DNA of 62,500 bases from Anaeromyces robustus (taxonomy: Eukaryota > Neocallimastigomycota > Neocallimastigomycetes > Neocallimastigales > Neocallimastigaceae): contig MCFG01000201.1 of NCBI GenBank assembly GCA_002104895.1, forward strand, positions 1-62,500, given 5' to 3'. The notes under the pieces were generated by a model. That model did no database searches. It saw only the letters and a program-made list of their open reading frames with translations, and was not told the DNA's origin. Below, in pieces: positions 1 to 12,122 of the stretch. Each line of letters begins with the position of its first letter. Position 1 is the first letter of the stretch. The position numbers and the translations under genes were made by a program.

Positions 1-484
1 AAAATAATTTAATAATTATTCCATATTTAAAATAATAAATAATAAATAATAAATAATAATAAATAATAATAAATAATAAATAATATTTAATTTAATAAAA
101 TAAAATAAGATAAAAAAAATAAAAAAAAGTGTTATTTTTAGGTTTTATTAATTATTAATTATTTTTATTATTAATTATTATTAATTATTTTATTAATTAT
201 TAATTATTAATTTTAAATATGATTAAAATTATCTATTATTTATTTTTTTATTATTTAAAATTATTAAATTAAAATAATAATTGTTAGGTTTTAAACATGA
301 CAACTTTTTTTTTTAATAATTAAATAATAATTGTTGGGTTAAACATGACAACTAAATAATAATTAAATAATAAAAAAAAGACCTTATCATTTTTATTAAA
401 ATGTAGTTTAAACATGAAAATATTAAAATATATTATTATATTAATATTAATATGAAATTTTATTTTAATTTTTTAATTTTTTTC

Positions 485-521
<37 letters not shown>

Positions 522-1346
522 CTTTTTAATTCCATATAAAATAAAATGGATGATTCTTCTTTATTAGCTTTTAATTTAATTTATTAAAAAAGAAAGAAAA
601 GAAAGAAAAGAAAAACGGTTAAAAATAAAAAAACTCCTTAATTTTTAGAGTTAATTGAAATATGTGTGGCTTATTAAAATTATACTTTAAATAGGTATTT
701 TCATTGTGAAAAAAATTTTTTTAATTATATTCTATCTAAATGTCTCACATTGTAAAATATTGTAGATTAAAAATTTTTTTATTGGATATTTTTTTCAATT
801 ATAATAGTAATGACATACTCTATTTTCTTATTTATTTGTTTTATATTGAGTTGCATCTTGTATCATATCTTTAGAGAAATTTAATGTAGTGGCTCTTTGG
901 TAAATGTATTATATATATATTTTTTTTAAAACAAAAGAGAAAATAGAAAATAGAAAATAGAAAATAGAAAATAGAAAATAGAAAAATATGTTTTAATGTT
1001 TTTTTTTTAAGGATTATATTAATCTCTAACTTATGATATGATTAATGTTTTTATACAAAATTAAACAAAAAAAAAAAAAAAAAACAAAATTAAAATGTAT
1101 ATAATTATAAATATTATTATATATAATATTTATGATATTTATGATATTTATTGCATATTATATACTATTGTATACTTTATTATTATTATTATTATTATTC
1201 TTAACATTCCGTTATGTTTTATAGAAAAAAATTTACTATTAATGTTATAAAACATAAAACATAAAACATAAAAAAGGACATTGATTTTCATATTTTACTA
1301 TAATTATATCATTATATTATTATATATAAATTAATAAATAAATAAG

Positions 1347-1397
<51 letters not shown>

Positions 1398-1403
1398 ATA
1401 TAA

Positions 1404-1474
<71 letters not shown>

Positions 1475-2024
1475 ATATAATTAATAAATATAATAAATAA
1501 ATAAATAAATTTAAATAAATAAATTTAAATAAATAAATAAATAAATAAATATATAATATAATTTTATATATATAAATATAAATTTATATATTAAAAATTA
1601 TTTTATTATTAATTTTTTTAATATAAAATAAAAAAAAATTATTTTTATTATTATTTTTATAGTTTCACATCAATTAGTCAAATTATCAAAAAAAGGAAAG
1701 AAAACGAAGAAAAAAATGCTTTTTGATATTTTTTTTTTTCAGCCTAGTAGGGCAAATGCCGATCCTATTTCCGACCCTAGTGGAATAGGATAGATCAATT
1801 TTACTTTAATTCTATATTTAGAATTAAGGGCTTGTATGGATTTATTGTTTTTAAATATTATTATACTATTTTTTTTCCCTCCAGTATTATTTATTATTAT
1901 CTATAATATATTACTGGTTTTTATTTTTTTTTAGTAGTATCATTTTTTTTTCATTATGTGTTTTTTTTATGATTCATGTATTTTAATATTTAAATTCAAT
2001 AAAGTTAACGTACAAATTGTGTGC

Positions 2025-2060
<36 letters not shown>

Positions 2061-3529
2061 TATTTTTTTTTGTTTTATTTGATTTGATTTGATTTGTTTA
2101 TTTTTTATTTAAACATGAGTTGTGGTGGATTTTTTTTTTTAAAAAAAAAAAAAAAAAATTTTATTATTATTATTATTATATATTAATTTATATTAAAAAA
2201 AATTTTTTTAGGGACGTTTCTAATCAAGTCACGACACTACCAACATTTTTATTTATATATAATAATTAAATAATTAAATAATAATTAAATAATAGTAAAT
2301 AATAGTAAATAATAGTAAATAAAAAATTAAAATAAAAAAAAAAAAAAAAAAAACAAAGAAAATACAAAAAGAAAAATCATACTGTAAAAATAATAATTAA
2401 ATAATTAATAAATAATAATTAATATTTAAATAATTAATAAAATAATAAATAATAATTAAAGTAAAATAATAAACATTTTTTTTATTTTATTTTATTTTGT
2501 TTATAAATATTAATTTTAATTTAATTTTTGGTTTATTTTATGTGGTTTTTTTTTAAAGTATGATAATTTTTATTTATTATTTATTATTTATTATTTATTT
2601 ATTATTATTTATTATTCTATTAATTTTTATTTATGTTAATATCTGTACTTTTTTATCAACTGATATACTTTTAATATAGATTTTATTAATTAATTAATTA
2701 AATAACTTTTGAATACCTTTTTTTTTTTTTTTGTTTATAAATCTATGAATAATTAATAAATTTATATCAAAGAAAGTAAGAAAATAATGTTTTTGTTTAA
2801 TTATTTTTTTTTTCTATATTCCCCCTTTTAACTAATAATAATAATTATAATAATTATACTAATATTAATATTAATAATAAAAAAACACTACTACTATATT
2901 AAAATTGTATTTTACCAATTTCTTTAGAATTAATTAGAGATAGATTTTCATTAAGATGATTTATATAAAATATCACATGACATACATAAATTTACATACA
3001 TAGATTTATTGTTATTAATAAAAAAAATTAAAGAAAAATTTTTAACATTTAATAGATATAAATCTCAAATGATGTTGATCTTTTTTTTTATATTTGACAA
3101 CTTGACAAAAAAAGAAATCATTACTATTATTATTTTTTTTTAATAATTCTAAAATAATTTTTTTATTTCATTATTTTTATTTTTTATTTTTTATTTTTAT
3201 TTTTTTATTTTTTATTTTTTTATTTATTATTCATTTATTTTTTATTTTCTATTTTATATTCTATTTTATTATTTATTTTTATTATTTATTTATTTATTTA
3301 TAATTTATTGTTACTTATTCATTTTATTATTTATTATCTATTATTATATTTTTTTATTTTGTATTATTAATTAAGATATGTTTATCTTAATATATATTTA
3401 AATTAACAACTTTTCTATTTATCTTTAATTAAAATAGTTATACATATACATATACATACATATATATATATGTAATTATTTTCTATATAATATTTGCTTT
3501 AATATTCATTCATTTCTTTTATTTTAAAT
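1..3529. other. Gene-free A/T-rich intergenic region
   Basis: I see no convincing gene here. The stretch is A/T simple sequence: (AAT)n, T and A homopolymers, and a long (AAAT)n tract listed separately. Two short places stand out by composition. About 640-910 is less repetitive but shows no usable reading frame. About 1735-1795 is a small GC-rich island treated under findings. A phrase with AAACATGACAAC occurs twice near 290-355. A bounded GC-richer patch lies at about 2210-2255. Confidence 0.7.
1334..1547. repeat. (AAAT)n microsatellite
   Basis: About 200 bp of nearly uninterrupted AAAT repeats, with occasional AAT and AAATTT variants. It is typical of the intergenic DNA in this window and carries no coding signal. 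Confidence 0.95.
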
Positions 3530-4258
3530 TTAAAATAAAGAAAATATTAAAGCAAAAACAAGTAAAGTGACGTTAACTTTAATCGAGTTAGCACCAGAAC
3601 TTGTAGTATTAGTTTTAGTATCATCAGTTTTAGTATCATCTTTAGCCTTAGCACGACATTCATCATTATCAACTAAACCAAGTAATTTATCCATAATAGA
3701 TTTAAATTCTTGACAGTCAGAAGTAATAGTTCCAGCTTCACATAATTTTTCACTATTATCACGTTTAAATTTAATATAATCCATCATACCATCAAGACAT
3801 TTCTTGGAAGAACAATTTTGGTCAATATTTCCAGTAGTTACAGATTTTCCTTCTATTAATAATTTAGCTCCTGGACAAACATTACCTTCACCATCATTAA
3901 TACAATAGAATTTCATAGCAGAATGTGAATTATCAATATATATTGGTTTATTAGCATTTTGCATAAAGAGAGGATCATTTTTACAAGCTGGAACAGGACT
4001 AACCATATCTTTTAAAAAGTTTTGACATTTTTCACTGAAATAAAGATCACATACTTCTTTACGATTTTCTAAATTAAAATCATAAATCATACATGAATAA
4101 TAATCTTTATTTTCTTTGATAGCATTTCTACATTCTTCAGTATACATATTAAGTAAATCATCACTTTTTTCAGCTCTTATTACAAATCTATGTTCTAAAC
4201 TATGAGAATAAACTGTAGATGTAGCTAATAAAGATAAAAGAAGAGTTGATAATTTCAT
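3530..4258 (-). CDS. Secreted Cys-rich protein, probable GPI anchor
   Basis: A single-exon 242-residue protein of unknown function. Seen: an N-terminal signal peptide (MKLSTLLLSLLATSTVYS, cleavage likely around residue 18-20). There are 12 cysteines across the body, spaced for disulfides. A Lys/Asp/Thr-rich linker follows at about residues 203-222. The C-terminus is hydrophobic and ends in LLVFALIFSLF with no charged tail after it. A small-residue site (SSGANS) before that segment fits a GPI omega site. The likely place of action is therefore the cell surface. GC is far above the flanks, which supports real coding. The start is the first Met and begins the signal peptide. I do not recognise the family. 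Alternatives are a secreted or a membrane-anchored form; no catalytic motif is visible. Confidence 0.85.
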   Translation of the reverse strand: MKLSTLLLSLLATSTVYSHSLEHRFVIRAEKSDDLLNMYTEECRNAIKENKDYYSCMIYDFNLENRKEVCDLYFSEKCQNFLKDMVSPVPACKNDPLFMQNANKPIYIDNSHSAMKFYCINDGEGNVCPGAKLLIEGKSVTTGNIDQNCSSKKCLDGMMDYIKFKRDNSEKLCEAGTITSDCQEFKSIMDKLLGLVDNDECRAKAKDDTKTDDTKTNTTSSGANSIKVNVTLLVFALIFSLF

Positions 4259-5876
4259 TTTTTAATTATTTTTAATTATTATTATATATAATATATTAAT
4301 TTTTTATTTTTTTTATTTTTTTATATTTAATTTTTTTATTGAATTTTTTTGTTCAAAAAAAAAAAAAAAAAAAAAAAATTTTTTTGTTATCAAATACTAT
4401 ATATATATTTTTATAATTTTTTTATTTGGTTAAGTAAAAAAATATTGTGTAACCTTAGTTTAAATTAATAATTAATAATTAAATAATAATAAAAGTTTTA
4501 ATATAAATAAATTTTTTTAGATTTTTTAATTTATTTTATCTCCTTATAACTTTTTTAAGTTTTAATCGGTATTAACGATTAATAAAACTTTTTTTTTTAT
4601 CCAATAATTTACCAGATTTAACAATGAAATGAAATAGAACAAAAAGAAAAAAAAAAAGTTAAAATTATAAAAGTTTTATTTTAGAATTAGAAATGCCTTT
4701 CATTGTTATTATTATTATTGTTTTTTTTTTTAATATAATTTTTTTTAATATATTGAATATTATGATTGTTGGTGGTTTGAATTTTAAGTTTATTATTTAA
4801 TATTGTAGTAAAATTTTATAATAATAATAAAAAAAGTTTAACTAGTATATATTATATTAAAAAAAAGAGATATAATACATGTATGTATGCATGTATGTAT
4901 GTATGTCAAAGTCATATAAATAATAATAATTTAAATGATATAAATGATATAAATGATAATAATAAATATTAATAATAATTATTAGATTTGATTTAATGTA
5001 TTCTTTTTTAGTTAATTAATAGTAAATTTTAATCATTTATTTTGATAATTATTTATTATTATTTATTATTTAATTAATTATTATTTATTAGTTATTATTT
5101 TATATCATTAATAAATTAATTAAAAGTTATTTCTTATTTTTTATTTAATAATTATTTATTATTAATTGTTATATTAAAAAAAATAACTTTTAAATTAATA
5201 ATTTTTTAATTTATATTTAAACATTTATTAATTTATTTTTTAAAAAAAAAGAAAACATTTTATAATTAAATTACTTAAAAAACAATAAATAATCAACAAA
5301 AATGTCTTTTTTTTTTTTTTTTTTTCTTTTTAACTCATAATCAATAATAAATAATAAATACTATATATCATTTTATTTCATATATTATATAGAGTATAAA
5401 TTTTTATTTAATTATACTATTTATTTAGTTATTTTTGAAGAAAATAATGAAAAGAATTTTATATATAATATATAAATAATAATAATGAAATAAAAGAATT
5501 ATATATAATATATATATATAATAATGAAATACTTTTATAAAATCGTATCACAAAAAATATGGTTAACTTTAAAAACTTTATATAATAACAATTATTAAAT
5601 TCAATTTTATAGTATTATATAATAGATAATGCTATTATGTTAATTTAGCCATAAAATAAATAATAAAATAAATATTATATTTTTATATTATGTTTTTTTT
5701 TTTTTCTTTTTTTTTTTTTTTTATATTGTATTAGAATAATAAACATGATTATTATTATGAATTAATATTCAATTAAGACAATTTTTTTATGAGTATGAAT
5801 GTAAAAATATATATATATAGAAGTTTTAATTTATTAGTTTTATATAAATAGTTCATATCATTTCATAAATTTAAAT

Positions 5877-5914
<38 letters not shown>

Positions 5915-6901
5915 CAATTACTCTAAATACTTATATAAATATAAATATTTATATTATTTATTTTAATATTTTTAATATTATGTAATTATAACTATAATTA
6001 TTTTTTTTTATATATTTTATAAAATAGTTATTTTTATATTATTGTTTTTTTTTTTCTTCTTTTTTAATCTATGGAAAACTCTATATTATTATTATTATTA
6101 TTATTATTATTTATTATTTATTATTTATTATTTATTATTTATTATTTATTATTTATTATTAATATTATTATTCTTATTATTATTAATAAAAAATTGTTTT
6201 TTAAATGTTTAAAATTATTATTTGTTGATTCTTTATTATTATTTTGTTTCTTGTATCATTCTTGTACTACATAATCTACATAATTACAATATTAATATTG
6301 TAACATACATACATTACATTAATTAATGTATTCTATTATTAATGTTTTATGTTTTATGTTTTATTTAATATAAAAACAAAAAAAAATAACAAAAAAAAAT
6401 ATTTATTTGAATTGAAATTGAATCATAATAATTAATTATTTTTATACAATACAAAAAAGAAATTTATTTTAAATAATTTTTTAAATAAAAAAAATATATA
6501 TTTTTTTCCTTTTTATTTTATTAGTCAAATGATTTTAACTTTTTTTTTAATTCTATAAACTAATTTTATTATATAATTATTTTTTATTTATTTATTTATA
6601 TATTTATTTATTTATGATTATCAATTTATTTATTTATTATTAATTTATATACTTATTTATTTTAATTTAAATATTTAAAATAAAAATAAAAAATAAAAAA
6701 AGTTTAATTAATTAAAAATTTTTTAATTTATGACATGACATGATTTTTAAATCATTTTTTAATTTTTAATTTTTAATATTTAATTATTATTATTTATTAT
6801 TATTATTACTTATTATTATTTATTTATTATTTATTTTAATATCAATTTAAGACCCCAAAACCAAAGAAAACTAGATTAAAAAAATCCAAAATAATTAATA
6901 A

Positions 6902-6932
<31 letters not shown>

Positions 6933-7092
6933 TAATAAATAATAAATAATAATGAATAATAATGAATAATAAAGAATAAATAATAAATAATAAATAATAA
7001 ATAATAAATAATAAATAATAAATAATAATAATAATGAATAATAATGAATAATGAATAATAATTATAATAATAATTAATTATAAATAATAATA

Positions 7093-7097
7093 ATATG

Positions 7098-7160
<63 letters not shown>
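7093..7160. repeat. (AAT)n microsatellite
   Basis: Pure AAT triplets, within a longer 6900-7230 stretch of AAT-like repeats with interruptions. Confidence 0.9.
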
Positions 7161-7161
<1 letters not shown>

Positions 7162-8302
7162 TAATTAATTATAAGTAATAATTCATAATAATAATTACAA
7201 TTATTCATAATTAATAATAATAATAATATGGAATAATTGTATATATTATTTTTTAATATTTATTATCTTTTACTATTATTATTCCATATTATTGTTTGTA
7301 GTTTCTATAGTTTTACAAAAATATACATTATTGAATAATATTAAAAACTTAAAATAATTGATAGGAAATATTTATATAAATTAATTTATATTTAAATATT
7401 TAAATATTTTAAAATGATTATGAATGAAATTGAAGTTGAAGTTGAAATTGAGGGAGGTGCCAATATTTTTTTTTCATATTAAAAAATTTAATTTAAAAAA
7501 AATGCCAATATTTTGATTTAATATAAAAAAAATTTTTTTTAATTTTTTTTTAATAATCCATTATGCCAATTTTTTTTTTCTTATTTATTTATTAATTAAT
7601 TATTTATTATATTTTAAATATTTTATATATTTTGTTGTAAATAAATAATAAAAGAAATAATAAAATAAATAATAATTTTACATAAAGAAAAAAAAAACTT
7701 TTTTTTTTAAAAAAAAAAAAAGAAGAAATGAAAGAAATGAAAAAAAATATAATTTTGAAATATAATTTATTTATCTAAATATTAAAATAAATATTTAATT
7801 ATCCTATTATCATATATATAAAATATAATAGTTAAAATATTTCTTTTTTCATTCTATTTTTATAATATTATACTATATATACTATAAATATTACTTGGCT
7901 TTTTTTTTTTACTCTTATAATATTGATAATAAAACTAATTGGGTTTCTCTCTTTCTTTTTTTTTTTTTTATGATTTATATTATATATATGTTTTAATATT
8001 ATAATGATCTAATGAAATTTATTATAATTGTTTAATTTTATATTTCTTTTATTTAATATTTTAAAAATTTTTATAAATTTTAATAATAATAATTATAATA
8101 ATAATTTTTTTTTAATATAATATGTATATAAAAATTATATATATTTTTACGTTGGAGTATAAAATATAGATTTGATAGGAAAATTCTGTAGTTTTTTTTT
8201 TTTTTTTTTTTAAAAAAAAACAAATTAAAATTCTGCTTTGTAAACTTTTCTCATATTAGAAAAAATTATTCTAACCATGTATTAAAAATATTTTTATAAT
8301 CA

Positions 8303-8342
<40 letters not shown>

Positions 8343-9139
8343 TTTATTTCTTTATTATTCTTTTAATATAATTTATATATATCTTATTAATACTTCTTTT
8401 TTTTTTTTATCTTATAATTCTTATTTTTTATTCATTAAAATTTTATAATACTCTTTTTTTTTTTTTTTAACAAGATATTTATATTTATATATATTATTAT
8501 TTATTTAAGATTAATATATATCAATATTAATCTTGAAAAGAATTATTAAAATAAAACATTTAATTTTTTTTTTATTTTTTTATTTAAATATATAAAAAAA
8601 TGCTTTAGTTAATGCATTAAATTGAAAAAAAATGATAATCCTTTTATATTATTATTATTATCATTTTATTTTAATATATAATAATAGAGTAAACTTTTTT
8701 ATTATTACTTGAAATATTTATAAGATAAGATAAAATAAAAAAAATAATATCTATTAATGATAATTTTTTTGATAAAAAAATTTTATAAATTAATTTTTTA
8801 TATATGTATATTATATGTAAAAAAAAATATTATAATGAATATCATATCAAAAAAATATTTTGAAAAATACGAATAATTAATATTTTTTTTTAATAGAATT
8901 TGTTAAATACTTACTGATATATTATTATTTTTATTAGTAATCACAATAATAATAAACGTAATATTATAAAATTTATAATTATAATCATCATTATTATTTT
9001 TTTCATTTGATATGTTATATATAATAATAATAAATATATATGAAATGAATTTTTTTTATATTAGTTTAAGTGTAAGAGTTACAGTATAAATAAATATATT
9101 ATATAATATAAAATTTGTTGAATATATTTAACTGACTGT

Positions 9140-9556
9140 ATTATCACTATTATTATTATTATATTATTATTAACTATTATTATTATTAACTGTAATTATT
9201 ATTAACTATTATTATTATTTATTATTACAATTATTAATTATGAATTATTATTATTATTATTATTGTTATTAACTATTATTATTATTATATTATTATTATT
9301 TATTATTACTATTATTAACTATTATTATTATTTATTATTACTATTATTAATTATGAATTATTATTATTATTCTTGTTATTAACTATTATTATTATTGTAT
9401 TATTATTATTTATTATTACTATTATTAATTATGAATTATTATTATTTATTATTACTATTATTAATTATTCATTATTATTATTCATTATTATTATTATTAT
9501 TATTATTAACTATTATTAACTATTATTATTATTATTATTAATTATTATTATTATTA
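9140..9556. repeat. (ATT)n tract with periodic interruptions
   Basis: Mostly ATT triplets interrupted by AACTATTATT and AATTATGAATTATT phrases. These phrases recur several times, so short blocks of the tract have themselves been duplicated. It lies directly before the 18S-derived region. Confidence 0.85.
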
Positions 9557-9717
9557 TTATTACTATTGTGATGATGATGGTTTTATAGTGTATTATTGTA
9601 TATAATATATAGTATCATTATTGATTTTTCTCAGTATTTCATTTGCTTTGATTATTTAATTGCATCATTTTTTTTACAATATCTATTACTATATTCAATG
9701 TTCAAGTATATGAAATG

Positions 9718-10110
9718 AAATAATTAATCTCAGTAGTTGTCCTATCCTTGTCTCAAAGATTAATCTATGTCATGTTTAAGTAATATAAATGATTTTATAA
9801 TACCTATGAAACTGTGAAATAGTTCATTAATTTTCAATTATAATTTATTTAATAATAATCCCATTACTACTATTATTGGATAACTATGATAATTCTATGA
9901 GTTAATACATATGTAAATAAATAAAAAAAAATCCTCACCTCAGATTTTTATGAAGGGAATAAATTTATTTATTAGATAAAAAAAAAACAACCTGAACCTG
10001 AACCTATGAGACAACTAGTCCAATTTTTTTTTTATTTTATTTTATTTTTATTTTCATGATGATTCATAATAACATAACTTTTTTTTTTCTTCTCAAATCG
10101 TATGTATAAT
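9718..10110 (+). pseudogene. 18S rRNA pseudogene, 5' segment
   Basis: The text tracks the 5' end of eukaryotic 18S rRNA with many C-to-T and G-to-A changes and small insertions. The phrase CTTGTCTCAAAGATTAA is present at 9748-9764, followed by a CATG-type block and TAAGTA. Next come GAAACTGTGAA and the GTTCATTAATTTTCA block, then TTGGATAACTATGATAATTC (18S: TTGGATAACCGTGGTAATTC) and TTAATACAT at about 9903. A GAAGGGA/TTTATTAGATAAAAA block follows near 9950-9985, and GATGATTCATAATAAC near 10058. Order and spacing match 18S. The level of change rules out a working rRNA. Comparison is to the general 18S consensus as I know it, not an alignment. Confidence 0.9.
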
Positions 10111-11995
10111 TTTACTTTATTTTACTTTATTTTATTTTATCATCTGTTTGTCTGATAGATCGATCGATTAATTGATTCATGGTTCATGGTTCAATGATTT
10201 TAGTTTATTTATATCTGTCTGATTGATTCAGTAGTTTATGGATCACGGTTCATGGTTTATGATTCATAGTTCATTTAAATTTATGTTTCTATCAACTTTC
10301 GAATTATATATATGACTTTACTTTACTTTACTATCTGTCTGTCTGATCGATCAATTGATTGATTAAATGATTCAATGATTTTAGTGTTCAATAGATCATG
10401 GATCATAAATCATTTAAATTTCTGTCTTTATTAATTTTCGAATTGTATGTATGATTTTACTTTATTTTACTTTAATTTTTACTGTTTGTCTGTTATCTGT
10501 CTTATCGAACGATTGATTGATTCAATGATTCATGGTTCATTTAAATTTATGTCCCTATAAACTTTCGAATCGTATGTATGACTTTACTTTATTTTACTTT
10601 ATTTTACTGTCTATCTGTCTGAATGATTCAATGATTCATGGTTCATAGTTCATGGTTCATAGATCATGATTTATGATTCATTTAAATTTATGTCCCTATC
10701 AACTTTTGAATTGTATGTATAACCTTATTTTACTTTATTGTTGGTTTGTCTTATCGAATGATTGATTGATTCAATAGGTTCATAATTTATAGTTCATTCA
10801 AAAATTCTGTCTCTATCAATTTTCGAATCGTGTGTATTACTTTAATTTATTTTATTTTAGTGTCTATCTGATCGATTGAGTGATTCAATAGTTAATGATT
10901 CTGTCTTATCGAACGATTAATTGATTCAATGGTTCATGGTTCATGATTTAGAATTTATTTAAATTTATGTCCTTATCAATTTTTGAATCGTATGTATAAC
11001 ATTACTTTATTTATATCTGTCTGATTGATTCAGTAGTTTATGGATCACGGTTCATGGTTTATGATTCATAGTTTATTTAAATTTCTGTCTCTATCAACTT
11101 TCAAATTGTATGTATTACTTTACTTTACTTTATTTTATTTTACTATCTGTCTGACTGATTCAATGATTCATGGTTCATGATTCAATGATTTATGGTTCAT
11201 GGTTTATGGTTCATTTAAATTTATTTCTCTATCAACTTTCAAATTGTATGTAGGACTTTACTTTATTTTACTTTATGTCTGTCCATCTTATCGATCAATT
11301 AATTGATTCAATGATTCATCATGGTTCATGGTTCATTTAAATTTATTTCATTAAAAACTTTCGTATCGTATGTATAACTTTACTTTATTTTACTTTACTG
11401 TCTATCTGATAGATTGAGTGATTCATGGTTCATGGTTCATAGTTCATTTAAATTTATATCTCTATCAACCTTCAAATTGTATGTATGACTTTAATTTACT
11501 TTATTTTGTTCTATTGTCTATCTGTCTTATCGAACGATTAATTGATTCAACGGTTCATGGTTCATGGTTTATGATTCATTTAAATTTATGTCCCTATCAA
11601 CTTTCGAATCGTGTGTATGACTTTACTTAATTTTACTTTCTGTCTGTCTGATAGATCGATTGATTCAATGATTAATGGTTCATAGTTCATAGTTCATAGT
11701 TCATAGTTCATGGATCATGATTTATAATTTATTTAAATTTATGCCCCTATAAAATTTCGAATCGTATGAATAACTTTACTTTACTTTATTTTACTTTACT
11801 GTCTGTCTATCCGTCTTATCAATTGATTGATTGATTCAATGGATTCATAATTCATGTTTCATTTAAAAATTCTTTCTCTATCAATTTTCAAATCGTGTGT
11901 ATGACTTTACTTTATTTTACTTTACTGTTTATCTTATTGATTATGGTTCATAATTCATTTAAATTCTGTCTTTATCAATTTTCAAATTGTATGTA
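10085..11995 (+). repeat. Tandem array of about 15 diverged copies of an 18S rRNA segment
   Basis: About 15 units of roughly 100-155 bp. The core of each unit resembles the 18S stretch TGGTTCATTCAAATTTCTGC followed by CCTATCAACTTTCGA, and runs into TCGAATCGTATG. That joins sequence that lies earlier in normal 18S to sequence that lies later. Cores fall near 10092, 10295, 10432, 10555, 10700, 10815, 10972, 11093, 11232, 11355, 11463, 11598, 11750, 11880 and 11974. Between cores, units carry CTTTACTTTATTTTACT and variable GTCTGTCTGATCGATCGATT and GATTCATGGTTCATGG runs. Units differ from each other, so the amplification is old or was followed by fast decay. Reading frames inside it are by-products of the repeat. 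Confidence 0.88.
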
Positions 11996-12004
11996 TAACT
12001 TTGT

Positions 12005-12122
12005 TATTCATTTAATAAGAAAAAAAACACGGTTAAGCCTATCATATCAAAAATTTATAAGGACAGAATTTGAAATAAATCATTAAACCAAACGATCGAT
12101 CAGACAGACAGACAGTAAAATA
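12005..12122 (-). repeat. Inverted copy of the 18S-derived repeat unit
   Basis: Read on the minus strand, this gives the same order as the array: ACTGTCTGTCTGTCTGATCG, then AATGATTTATTTCAAATTC, then TGTCCTTATAAATTTTTGA. It continues as GATATGATAGGCTTAACC, matching the native 18S continuation (GATGGTAGGATAGTGGCC). So the last unit, with its original downstream neighbour, is inverted relative to the rest of the 18S copy. Confidence 0.8.

Larger units (their letters stand above)
4259..9717. other. Gene-free A/T-rich intergenic region
   Basis: Only simple sequence is visible: homopolymers, (TA)n, (AAT)n, an ATGT-rich run near 4876-4910 and short reading frames made of Leu/Ile/Asn/Lys codons. Three copies of a short phrase containing GCCAATATTTT or GCCAATTTTT lie at about 7455-7575. 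No gene, tRNA or recognisable element was found. Confidence 0.7.

Noticed and set aside
11418-11630. Open frames of 60-70 residues on the plus strand at 11.4-12.1 kb
   Set aside because: They are by-products of the 18S-derived tandem repeat; the same residues recur with each unit and there is no start or splice context.
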